This document shows, piece by piece, positions 53,349 through 61,205 of a stretch of 64,000 nucleotides of DNA (positions are counted from its first letter, which is position 1; each line of letters begins with the position of its first letter). Source of the DNA: Phaeobacter bryozoorum (lineage in GTDB: Bacteria; Pseudomonadota; Alphaproteobacteria; Rhodobacterales; Rhodobacteraceae). The notes under the pieces are model-generated. The model saw nothing but the letters and a program-made list of their open reading frames with translations. It searched no databases and was not told the DNA's origin. The stretch lies in assembly GCF_041893525.1 (NCBI RefSeq), contig NZ_CP169068.1; one strand, written 5' to 3'. Made by a program: the position numbers and the translations under genes.

Positions 53349-54314
53349 ATGGCGCTAGAAGACGCAAAGAAACAGGTCGATCAGGCCTTCACCCGCGACG
53401 ACCTGAAGGGGTTGAGCTTTGAAAACACCTTTGGCGGGGCGACGTCCTTTCTGCGGCGCCGCTACACCAAGGACCTGACCCATGCGGATATTGCCGTCAC
53501 AGGCATTCCCTTTGATCAGGCGGTGACGAACCGCCCCGGCACCAGGCTTGGCCCCCGCGCGGTGCGTGAAGCCTCGGCCCTGCAAAGCCCCGACGCCCCC
53601 TATGGCTGGGACATTTGCCCGGCAAGCGAGCTGGCGATTGTCGACTACGGCGATCTGGCCTTTGACTACGCCAATGTCGCGGCCTTCCCCGACACGCTCA
53701 CCGAGCACATCCGCGGCATTCTGGCGACCGATACGGCTTCGGTGGCCATCGGTGGCGACCACTATGTGTCCTTCCCCATCCTCAAGGCCTATGCCGAGAA
53801 ATACGGCCCGATTTCGCTGCTGCATTTCGATGCCCATAGCGACACCTGGCAGGATGATGATTTCAGCCGCGTCGATCATGGCACGATGTTCTACAAGGCG
53901 GTGAAATCCGGCATCATTGACCCCAAGACCTCGGTTCAGGTGGGCATTCGGACCACCAATGAGGACAATCTCGGCGTGCCCACCATCGACGCGCCCACCG
54001 TGCATGAGATTGGCCCGGACGAAACCGCGCGCCGTATTCGCGACGTGCTGGGTGACCGGCCGGTTTACCTGACCTTCGATATCGACTGTCTGGATCCGGC
54101 CTATGCGCCGGGCACCGGCACGCCGGTCTGGGGCGGTCTGACCTCGGCGCAGGCCGACGCCATCCTGAAAAACCTGCGCGGTATCAACATCCTGGGCGGC
54201 GATGTGGTTGAAGTGTCGCCCCCCTTTGACACCACCGGCGCCACCGCCATCGCAGGCGCGCATGTCGCCATGAGCATTATCTGTCTTCTGAGCTGGAGAA
54301 TTACGGGCCGATGA
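53349..54314 (+). CDS. speB: Agmatinase (E. coli SpeB-like)
   Basis: A 321-residue binuclear Mn ureohydrolase that splits agmatine to putrescine and urea. Metal ligands: GGDHYVSFP (His), HFDAHSDTW (Asp, His, Asp) and DIDCLDPAYAPGTG (two Asp). The stretch HFDAHSDTWQDDDFSRVDHG with TMFYKAV matches E. coli SpeB (DAHTDTY..FDHGTMFY) more closely than other family members. The ATG at 53349 is preferred: GGGAG lies 9 bases before it, while the ATG at 53316 has its AGGAG directly adjacent. Its stop overlaps the start of the next ureohydrolase by 4 bases. Confidence 0.88.
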   Translation: MALEDAKKQVDQAFTRDDLKGLSFENTFGGATSFLRRRYTKDLTHADIAVTGIPFDQAVTNRPGTRLGPRAVREASALQSPDAPYGWDICPASELAIVDYGDLAFDYANVAAFPDTLTEHIRGILATDTASVAIGGDHYVSFPILKAYAEKYGPISLLHFDAHSDTWQDDDFSRVDHGTMFYKAVKSGIIDPKTSVQVGIRTTNEDNLGVPTIDAPTVHEIGPDETARRIRDVLGDRPVYLTFDIDCLDPAYAPGTGTPVWGGLTSAQADAILKNLRGINILGGDVVEVSPPFDTTGATAIAGAHVAMSIICLLSWRITGR

Positions 54315-55258
54315 CTGACTTTAACCAGCCGATCAGCGGCAATGATCTGGCGCGGTTCTCCGGGCCGAACACCTTTATGCGGCTGCCGCAGGCGACCTCT
54401 CTGGAGGGGCTGGATGTGGCCATTCTGGGTGTGCCGATGGATATCGGCACCTCCTGGCGCTCAGGGACCCGCTTTGGGCCAAAGCAGATCCGCGCCGAAA
54501 GCGCGATGATCCGACCTTATAACATGACCAGCGGTGCGGCGCCCTTTGACAGTCTGAACATTGGCGATATCGGCGATCTGGCGATCAACACGTTCTCGCT
54601 GCCCGACAGCCTGCGCATCATTCAGGAAAGCTACAGCGCCATCCTGTCCAGCGACGTGACGCCGGTCGCGATGGGTGGCGATCATTCGATCACCCTGCCG
54701 ATCCTGCGCGCGATTGCGGAAAAATACGGGCCTGTCGCATTGGTCCATGTCGATGCCCATGCGGATGTGAACGACGATATGTTCGGTGAGCGCGAGACCC
54801 ACGGGACGGTCTTCAGGCGCGCCTATGAAGAGGGGCTGATCGTCGCGGACAAGACCTATCAGATCGGCCTGCGCGGCACAGGCTACGGGGCGGATGATTT
54901 CAAGGAGGCGCAGCGCTGGGGGTTTCAGCATTTCCCCGCAAGCGAGCTGTGGAACCGCTCCCTGCACGGGATGGGTGCGGAAATTCGTCGCGATATCGGC
55001 AATAGGCCGGTCTATGTCTCCTATGATATCGATAGTCTGGACCCGGCCTATGCACCGGGTACCGGCACGCCGGAAATCGGTGGGCTGACCACACCGCAGG
55101 CGCTGGAACTGATCCGCGCCCTGCGGGGTTTGAATATTGTGGGCTGCGATATGGTCGAAGTATCGCCGCCTTATGACACGTCGGGCAACACGGCGCTGAC
55201 AGCGGCCAACCTGCTGTATGAGCTGCTCTGTGTGCTGCCGGGTGTGACAACCAAATAA
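54311..55258 (+). CDS. Ureohydrolase, guanidinobutyrase-like
   Basis: A 315-residue arginase/agmatinase-family enzyme with a complete metal site: GGDHSITLP, HVDAHADVND and YDIDSLDPAYAPGTGTPEIG. It differs from the upstream paralogue in the substrate loop: HADVNDDMFGERETHGTVFR with QIGLRGTGYG resembles GbuA/GpuA guanidinobutyrase and guanidinopropionase rather than agmatinase. It probably releases urea from 4-guanidinobutyrate. The two are co-translated (ATGA). Biochemical identity is inferred; agmatinase activity is possible. Confidence 0.75.
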   Translation: MTDFNQPISGNDLARFSGPNTFMRLPQATSLEGLDVAILGVPMDIGTSWRSGTRFGPKQIRAESAMIRPYNMTSGAAPFDSLNIGDIGDLAINTFSLPDSLRIIQESYSAILSSDVTPVAMGGDHSITLPILRAIAEKYGPVALVHVDAHADVNDDMFGERETHGTVFRRAYEEGLIVADKTYQIGLRGTGYGADDFKEAQRWGFQHFPASELWNRSLHGMGAEIRRDIGNRPVYVSYDIDSLDPAYAPGTGTPEIGGLTTPQALELIRALRGLNIVGCDMVEVSPPYDTSGNTALTAANLLYELLCVLPGVTTK

Positions 55259-55302
55259 GGCCGGCTGTCCAGTGGCAGCCGCCACGAGGGAGAGCGGACC
55301 AT

Positions 55303-55725
55303 ATGGGTCGAGTGATGATATTTGTCTGGCTGAGCATCGCGGCGGTTGTTGTGGTGCTCGGGTTTATCCGGCTGGCGCCCAGCGATCCGCTGGACTGGAA
55401 CACCCAGCCTGAATTCACCGAAGACAAGACCTTTCGCGGTGGCGTGTTCCGGGTGCTGCGCAGTGGCGAGGACGGGCTGGAGCGGTTCCACAACGTTGCC
55501 AGCAACGCTCCGCGCACCCGTGTGCTGGCCGGTTCGGTTGAGGATGAGATGGTCACCTATGTGACGCGTACGCGGTTTCTGGGCTTTCCCGATTACACCA
55601 CCGCGCGGCAGGATGGCGATCTGCTGAAAGTCTATGCCCGTCTGCGGTTTGGCCGCTCCGATCTGGGCGCCAACAATGACCGGATCAACAGCTGGATCGC
55701 GCAGATGGCGCCCGCACCGCAATAG
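55303..55725 (+). CDS. DUF1499 membrane-anchored protein
   Basis: A 140-residue protein with an N-terminal membrane helix (about residues 6-24, FVWLSIAAVVVVLGFIRLAP) and a soluble DUF1499 domain from about 40 (VTRTRFLGFPDYTTARQDGD, RLRFGRSDLGANNDRINSW). The function of the family is unknown. It follows the ureohydrolase by 44 bases in the same direction. Confidence 0.82.
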   Translation: MGRVMIFVWLSIAAVVVVLGFIRLAPSDPLDWNTQPEFTEDKTFRGGVFRVLRSGEDGLERFHNVASNAPRTRVLAGSVEDEMVTYVTRTRFLGFPDYTTARQDGDLLKVYARLRFGRSDLGANNDRINSWIAQMAPAPQ

Positions 55726-55807
55726 CGCCCTGATGCGGATCTCCCGGCCGCGTATGCTGCCCGGCCTGATATGACAGGCCAATCTCAACAAACGCATATC
55801 GGAGGGA

Positions 55808-56206
55808 TCAGATCCGTGGCAGCGGTTCCGCAGCCGTCGAGATGGCCGGCGCCGTATCAGCCTCAGCCGCAAGGCAGCCCGCCTGAACTTCGCGCCACAT
55901 CGGCACATTCAGCGACATCTGGCATTGGGCCGTGAACATGCGCCCGTCGACCTGCAGGCAGACAAATTCGCCCAGCTCAACCCGGCTGCCGCTCTTGTCG
56001 GTGCAATAACAGTCGATCGTGCGCCCATTTGGCGCGACAACATCGGCCTGAATGGGCGACGCGGTTGCGCTCCAAGCCAGCGCAAACCCCAGCAGATACA
56101 GCAAAGAGCGGGGCAGGCCTGGTGTCGCAGGGGTCAGCCACCCAAGCTCAGGCAGGCGGCGCTGCGCATGATCCTTTCCCGCAATATGAGGACTGGCATG
56201 TTGCAT
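55808..56206 (-). CDS. Exported hypothetical protein
   Basis: Up to 132 residues. A likely signal peptide (LPRSLLYLLGFALAWSATAS) lies at about residues 32-54 of the longest frame, so the true start is probably an internal non-ATG codon or the first 30 residues are not translated. The mature part has several cysteines (DCYCTDKSGS, GEFVCLQVDG, AQCQMS) and the string RVELGEFVCLQVDGRMFTAQ. No domain is recognised, but the Cys pattern suggests a disulfide-rich periplasmic fold. Confidence 0.6.
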   Translation of the reverse strand: MQHASPHIAGKDHAQRRLPELGWLTPATPGLPRSLLYLLGFALAWSATASPIQADVVAPNGRTIDCYCTDKSGSRVELGEFVCLQVDGRMFTAQCQMSLNVPMWREVQAGCLAAEADTAPAISTAAEPLPRI

Positions 56207-56268
56207 GACCCTAGCATATCACAAGGGCAGCCTTGCGCAAAAGACAGATCGATATGGATATTGCACGC

Positions 56269-57324
56269 ATGATCCCCGAAGACCGCCTCGAGCAGATTTT
56301 ACAACGGTTTCAGTATCTTGAGGCCGCAATGGCAGAGGGTGTCGCAGGCGGCGATATTGCGGCTCTGGCCAAGGAATATTCCGATCTGCGCCCGGTTGCC
56401 GAGCAGATCAGCGCCTATCGCCGCCTGCTGTCCGATCTTCAGGAGGCAGAAGACATGCTCGCCGATCCCGATATGGCGGCGCTGGCGGAGGAGGAGCTGC
56501 CCCAGCTGCGCGCGGCGTTGCCCGAGGCCGAACATGCGCTACAACTGGCGCTGCTGCCCCGGGATGAGGCCGACAGCCGCCCGGCCATTCTGGAAATCCG
56601 CCCCGGCACCGGCGGCGATGAGGCGGCCCTGTTCGCCGGGGATCTGCTGCGCATGTATCAGCGCTACGCCGAGGCGCGGGGCTGGGGGTTTGACATCATC
56701 GAGGAACAGACAACCGAACTCGGCGGGCTGAAAGAGGTGGTCGCCCATGTCAAAGGCGAAAACGTCTTTGCCCGGTTGAAATATGAGTCCGGTGTCCACC
56801 GCGTGCAGCGCGTTCCGGTGACCGAATCCGGCGGGCGCATCCACACCTCTGCCGCCACGGTTGCGGTGCTGCCCGAGGCGGAGGATGTCGATCTGCGCAT
56901 TGATCCGGCGGATCTGCGGATCGACACCATGCGCGCCTCCGGGGCCGGTGGCCAGCATGTGAACACCACCGATTCCGCTGTGCGGATCACCCATATTCCC
57001 ACCGGTATTATTGTGGTCAGCTCCGAGAAATCGCAGCACCGCAACCGCGAGATCGCGATGCAGGTCATGCGCACGCGGCTTTACGATCTGGAGCGCCAGC
57101 GCATCGACAGTGAACGGTCCGCCGATCGCGCCAGTCAGGTCGGCTCTGGCGACCGGTCGGAGCGGATCCGTACCTACAACTTTCCGCAGGGCCGGATGTC
57201 GGATCACCGTATCAACCTGACGCTCTATAAGCTTGACCAGATCATGCAGGGCGATCTGGACGAGATCATCGACGCGCTGACGGCGGACGATCAGGCGCGG
57301 CTGCTGGCCGAGATGGGCCAATGA
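56269..57324 (+). CDS. prfA: Peptide chain release factor 1
   Basis: RF1 ends translation at UAG and UAA. The product has the codon-reading and GGQ regions (SGAGGQHVNTTDSAVRITHI at about residue 225), the N-terminal helical part and IRTYNFPQGRMSDHRINLTL. The ATG at 56269 gives 351 residues, close to family size; one at 56254 would add five. It overlaps prmC by 4 bases, the usual pairing in which PrmC methylates the Gln of GGQ in both RFs. Confidence 0.95.
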   Translation: MIPEDRLEQILQRFQYLEAAMAEGVAGGDIAALAKEYSDLRPVAEQISAYRRLLSDLQEAEDMLADPDMAALAEEELPQLRAALPEAEHALQLALLPRDEADSRPAILEIRPGTGGDEAALFAGDLLRMYQRYAEARGWGFDIIEEQTTELGGLKEVVAHVKGENVFARLKYESGVHRVQRVPVTESGGRIHTSAATVAVLPEAEDVDLRIDPADLRIDTMRASGAGGQHVNTTDSAVRITHIPTGIIVVSSEKSQHRNREIAMQVMRTRLYDLERQRIDSERSADRASQVGSGDRSERIRTYNFPQGRMSDHRINLTLYKLDQIMQGDLDEIIDALTADDQARLLAEMGQ

Positions 57325-58178
57325 ACGCGCCGCAAACAGCCGCGCAGGCGATGGCTGCCGCTGCGGCCCGGCTGCGCGCGGCCGGTGTGCCGGACCCGGC
57401 ACGTGATGCGCGGATCCTGCTGGCCCATGCCGCCCGGATCGAGGCCAGCCGCGTGACCCTGATCGCGCCCGAAGATCTGGCGCCTGAAATCGCCGAGCGC
57501 TATGAGCAGCTCATCGCCTTGCGCGCCATCCGGGTGCCGGTGTCTCAGCTGATTGGCGAGCGGGAGTTTTATGGCCGCCGCTTTAAGGTCTCCGGCGATG
57601 TGCTGGATCCGCGTCCTGAAACCGAAACCCTGATCGAGGCGGCGTTGGCCGAACCGTTCTCGCGGGTGCTGGACCTCGGCCTTGGATCGGGCTGCATTCT
57701 GGTCACCCTGCTGGCCGAGCAGCGTGCCGCGACCGGCGTTGGCGTCGATCTGAGCGAAGCTGCCTGCCTTCAGGCGAGCGCCAATGCGGTGCTGCACCGG
57801 GTTGAGGCGCGTGCCGAAATCCTGCGGTCGGACTGGTTTTCCGCCGTCGAGGGGAAGTTCGATCTGATTGTCTCCAACCCGCCCTATATCGCGCTTGACG
57901 AAATGTCGGAGCTTTCGGATGAGGTGCGCGCCCATGAGCCGGAGATGGCGCTGACGGATGGCGGCGACGGGCTTGGCGCCTATCGGACCATCGCCGCCGA
58001 TCTCGGCGATCATCTGGCCGCAGGGGGGCGGGTCTTTCTGGAGATCGGCCCGACGCAGGGTAGGGCGGTCAGTGATCTTCTGCTGTCGGCCGGGTTGAAA
58101 GAGGTCCGCATCCTGCCGGATATGGATGGGCGCGACCGGGTGGTCTGTGGCCGCAGCTGTGGCCAAAACAGCTCCTAA
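57321..58178 (+). CDS. prmC: Release factor glutamine methyltransferase
   Basis: PrmC methylates the Gln of the GGQ motif of RF1 and RF2. The 285-residue product has an N-terminal helical domain (about residues 1-80), then a Rossmann methyltransferase with VLDLGLGSGCILVTLLAEQR (motif I) and LIVSNPPYIALDEM (NPPY, glutamine binding). Its start overlaps the prfA stop (ATGA). Confidence 0.95.
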   Translation: MNAPQTAAQAMAAAAARLRAAGVPDPARDARILLAHAARIEASRVTLIAPEDLAPEIAERYEQLIALRAIRVPVSQLIGEREFYGRRFKVSGDVLDPRPETETLIEAALAEPFSRVLDLGLGSGCILVTLLAEQRAATGVGVDLSEAACLQASANAVLHRVEARAEILRSDWFSAVEGKFDLIVSNPPYIALDEMSELSDEVRAHEPEMALTDGGDGLGAYRTIAADLGDHLAAGGRVFLEIGPTQGRAVSDLLLSAGLKEVRILPDMDGRDRVVCGRSCGQNSS

Positions 58179-58402
58179 ACCCGTGAAAATGGCCTGAATT
58201 TGTAGTTTCGTAAGAAAAAGCACCGATAATCGCCTGGACCCCCTTGTCTGAAAGGGCGGAACATGATTACTCAAAGAAGTCGCTTTAGGGTGAGGTAAAG
58301 AATACCTCCCGGCGACATCAAGCCCAAAATGGTCGATGATCCGGCGCAGAGGCGCGCTGGTATGGATCCACGACAAATACAATCAAGGCTGACGTTAGGC
58401 AT

Positions 58403-59128
58403 ATGAGATCGTCCAAATCACGTTCGCGTTCCAAGTCGAACCGGAACCGCCCAGCAGGCGCAAATGTTGTCAACCGCGTGTTCGACAGCTCCGGCCCCGA
58501 AGGCAAGGTACGCGGAACGCCGCAACAGATCATCGACAAATACAATCAGCTGGCGCGCGATGCCCAGCTGAGCAATGATCGCGTTGCCACCGAGAATTTC
58601 CAACAGCATGCTGAGCATTACCTGCGCATGCTGAACGAAGCGCAACGCGAAATTGATGCGCGTCGCGAAGAGCAGGAACGCCAGAACCGCGAGCGTCAGG
58701 CTGAGCGGGACCGTGAACGCGCAGAGCGTCTGGAGCGCCAGGAACGCGAGGCGGGCAGCCGCTCCGACGATACGTCCGCCGCGCCCCAGCCCGACGTGAT
58801 GGATCCGCGCGATGGCAATGGTGACAGTGGCCTGGTGGAAACACCCGAGAGCCGCGATCAGTCCGCCGCCGCCGCCGCCGCCGCCGCCGCCGACAGCGAC
58901 AGCAAACCGGCAAAGCCAGCAGCGCGCAAACCGCGCAGCCGCAAGCCCAAAGCTGAGGGCGACAAGCCTGACAGCAGCTCGACCGATGAGGCAAACGCGG
59001 ACGCGCCTAAGGCGGGCGCCGATGCCCCGGCAGCAGATGGGACCGCGGCACCGGAACGCAAACCAGCACCTCGGCGCAAGCCCAAGCCGAAACCCACGGC
59101 TGAAGACGCTCCCGAAGCGGCCGAATGA
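58403..59128 (+). CDS. DUF4167 protein with a GCC repeat
   Basis: A 241-residue protein. The N-terminal DUF4167 region (about residues 1-75; RSSKSRSRSKSNRNRPAGAN, VVNRVFDSSGPEGKVRGTPQ, KYNQLARDAQLSNDRVATEN) is followed by an acidic/basic coiled-coil stretch (about 75-115) and a long low-complexity tail rich in Ala, Lys, Pro and Asp. The tail holds nine consecutive GCC codons. DUF4167 is characteristic of alphaproteobacteria and has no established function; the basic first half suggests nucleic acid contact. A perfect 32-base palindrome ends the transcript. Confidence 0.85.
   Translation: MRSSKSRSRSKSNRNRPAGANVVNRVFDSSGPEGKVRGTPQQIIDKYNQLARDAQLSNDRVATENFQQHAEHYLRMLNEAQREIDARREEQERQNRERQAERDRERAERLERQEREAGSRSDDTSAAPQPDVMDPRDGNGDSGLVETPESRDQSAAAAAAAAADSDSKPAKPAARKPRSRKPKAEGDKPDSSSTDEANADAPKAGADAPAADGTAAPERKPAPRRKPKPKPTAEDAPEAAE
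58865..58891 (+). repeat. (GCC)9 trinucleotide repeat inside the DUF4167 gene
   Basis: Nine GCC units in frame make a nine-residue alanine run after Ser 154. Slippage in units of 3 would change the run length without breaking the frame. Confidence 0.9.
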
Positions 59129-59175
59129 TCCGCAGACCGACCGTTCGACCGGATCGACGGATACAGGGATAGATA

Positions 59176-59207
59176 AAAAGCCCGGTCTCAGCTGAGACCG
59201 GGCTTTT
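59176..59207. terminator. Perfect palindromic bidirectional terminator
   Basis: AAAAGCCCGGTCTCAG and its exact complement CTGAGACCGGGCTTTT, 16 bases each with no loop in the sequence, so the hairpin closes with a few unpaired bases in the centre. It separates the convergent DUF4167 and rsmA genes. Confidence 0.93.
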
Positions 59208-59269
59208 CTCTTGTCAGTCACATTGCGGACAGCCTGGGATGGATGTCGTTGCCTGTCTGGCGTGGCTGG

Positions 59270-60115
59270 TCAGGATTTGTTCTTCAGGCTTCGCGCCAGC
59301 GCGCAGAAGGCTTCCAGCCCGACCTGTTCCGCCCGCTCGGTTGGTGGAATGCCCACCGCCACAAGGTGATCCTCAATATCGGGGCTCACGCTCTTGAGAC
59401 TGGCGCGCAGCATCTTGCGGCGCTGGTTGAAGGCGGCGGCCACCACCTTGTTCAGGGTGCCGGCATCTGCCGGATACCGGGGTGCCTCCAGCGCTTTCAG
59501 ATGCACCACCGCGCTATGGACCTTGGGTGGCGGGCTGAAGGCCTCCGGCGGCAGCGACAGCACGATGCGGGCATCGGCGCGCCATTGCGCCAGCAGCGCC
59601 AGTCGTCCATAGGCCTTGCTGCCGGGCTGCGCGACGATCCGTTCGGCGACCTCGCGCTGGAACATCAGCGTCAGGCTCTGCCAGAAGGGCGGCCAGGCCT
59701 TTGGTGTCAGCCAGCGCACCAGCAGTTCGGTGCCGACGTTGTAGGGCAGGTTGGCGGCGATGCGGATGGGCGGTGTCAGATGGGTGAGCGGGTTCACCTC
59801 CAGCGCGTCACCTTCGATGACCTGCAACCGGCCCGGATAGGCCGCGGCCACCTCTGCGAGTGCGGGGATGCAGCGGCTGTCCTTCTCCACCGCCAGCACG
59901 CGCCGCGCGCCTTCGGCCAGCAGACCGCGGGTCAGACCGCCGGGACCGGGACCGATTTCCAGCACGTCGCATTCGCTGAGGTCTCCGGCCTGGCGGGCAA
60001 TTTTTGCCGTCAGGTTCAGATCCAGAAGAAAATTCTGCCCCAGCGATTTGCGCGCCGAGAGCTGGTGGGTCTCGATCACCTCACGCAGGGGAGGAAGGGA
60101 GTCGATAGCGCTCAT
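59270..60115 (-). CDS. rsmA: 16S rRNA (adenine1518/1519-N6)-dimethyltransferase
   Basis: RsmA (KsgA) makes the two m6,2A residues near the 3' end of 16S rRNA, a late step of 30S assembly. The 281-residue product has SARKSLGQNFLLDLNLTAKI at the start, the SAM motif VLEIGPGPGGLTRGLLAEGA, the catalytic NLPYNVGTELL (about residue 118) and a C-terminal helical domain with FNQRRKMLRASLK. It is the last gene of the lptD-surA-pdxA-rsmA order also found in E. coli. Confidence 0.96.
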   Translation of the reverse strand: MSAIDSLPPLREVIETHQLSARKSLGQNFLLDLNLTAKIARQAGDLSECDVLEIGPGPGGLTRGLLAEGARRVLAVEKDSRCIPALAEVAAAYPGRLQVIEGDALEVNPLTHLTPPIRIAANLPYNVGTELLVRWLTPKAWPPFWQSLTLMFQREVAERIVAQPGSKAYGRLALLAQWRADARIVLSLPPEAFSPPPKVHSAVVHLKALEAPRYPADAGTLNKVVAAAFNQRRKMLRASLKSVSPDIEDHLVAVGIPPTERAEQVGLEAFCALARSLKNKS

Positions 60116-60132
60116 ATCATCTGTACCTTGGG

Positions 60133-60200
60133 ACGGGGCGCAGCGGCTGCGCCTTAGATTTTCATGCCTCCGGCGGGGATATTTCCGGCCAGAAGAAGTT
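60133..60200 (+). repeat. Dispersed intergenic repeat between pdxA and rsmA
   Basis: GGGGCGCAGCGGCTGCGCC (near 60135), then CCTCCGGCGGGGATATTTCC (from 60168) and GGCCAGAAGAAG. It aligns with the element at 41105 over ATATTT, GCCAGAAGA and the GC-rich hairpin before it. It fills nearly the whole gap between the two genes of this operon. Confidence 0.5.
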
Positions 60201-61205
60201 TCAAGTGCTGCTGGCCGCGTTCGGGGTCCGGCGCTGCGCCATGGATTGCGCCAGCCGCAGCGCCTCGATCAGGCTGGAGGGGTTGGCGATCCCCTGACCG
60301 GCGATATCGCAGGCAGTGCCGTGATCCGGCGAGGTGCGGATGAACGGCAGCCCCAGCGTGACATTGACGCCGCGATCGAAATCGAGCGTCTTGATCGGGA
60401 TCAGCGCCTGATCGTGATACATGCAGATCGCCGCGTCATAACGCGCGCGTGCAGCGGCATGGAACATCGTGTCGGCAGGGTGCGGCCCAGAGAGCGTATA
60501 GGCGCCGCCCTGCATATCGGCAATCAGCCCGCGCATCCAATCCAGCTCTTCGTGGCCCATGGCGCCATCTTCACCGGCGTGGGGGTTCAGCCCCGCAACT
60601 GCAATCCGGGGGTGGGCCAGGCCAAACTGGTCCCGCAGCCCCTGCGCGGTGATTTCAATCGTGCGGCGCAGGCCGTCGGCCGTCAGCTGCTGCGGGACCT
60701 GTGATAGGGGGATATGGATGGTGGCGGGCACCACCCGCAGCTCCGGGCTTGCCAACATCATGACGACATTTGGCGTGCCGCCCAGATGGGCGAGAAACTC
60801 GGTATGGCCGGGGTAGGCAAATGCGGCGCCGTCAATCAGCGCCTTCTTGTGGATCGGTGCGGTGCAGAGCGCGCTGGCCTCGCCGGATTGCACCAGCGCG
60901 ACACCGGCCTCAATGGCGCGGATGACACCGGCGGCATTGTCGGGGTTGAGCTGTCCGGGCACGGTTGGGGCGGCAAAGTTGACCCGCAGCACAGGCATAG
61001 CGCTGGCACTGACATCGACGGCCTCAGCGGCATTGTCGATCTCTTGCCAGTCTGTTCCCGTGGGCAGGTGTCGCGGATCGCCCAACCACAGGAACGGGCA
61101 ACTGTCGCGCAAGTCCTGCCAGGCTTTGACCGCCAGTTCCGGGCCGATACCCGCCGGTTCCCCACAGCTGAGCGCGATGGGCAAGGGGCGGGCAGGGCGG
61201 CTCAT
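60201..61205 (-). CDS. pdxA: 4-hydroxythreonine-4-phosphate dehydrogenase
   Basis: PdxA oxidises 4-hydroxythreonine phosphate in the DXP-dependent pyridoxal phosphate pathway. The 334-residue product begins with PIALSCGEPAGIGPELAVKA and has the metal-binding His residues in FAYPGHTEFLAHLGG and YHDQALIPIKTLDFD, plus AGLNPHAGEDG, all PdxA hallmarks. It overlaps surA by 4 bases (ATGA), so the transcript is translationally coupled. Confidence 0.95.
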   Translation of the reverse strand: MSRPARPLPIALSCGEPAGIGPELAVKAWQDLRDSCPFLWLGDPRHLPTGTDWQEIDNAAEAVDVSASAMPVLRVNFAAPTVPGQLNPDNAAGVIRAIEAGVALVQSGEASALCTAPIHKKALIDGAAFAYPGHTEFLAHLGGTPNVVMMLASPELRVVPATIHIPLSQVPQQLTADGLRRTIEITAQGLRDQFGLAHPRIAVAGLNPHAGEDGAMGHEELDWMRGLIADMQGGAYTLSGPHPADTMFHAAARARYDAAICMYHDQALIPIKTLDFDRGVNVTLGLPFIRTSPDHGTACDIAGQGIANPSSLIEALRLAQSMAQRRTPNAASST

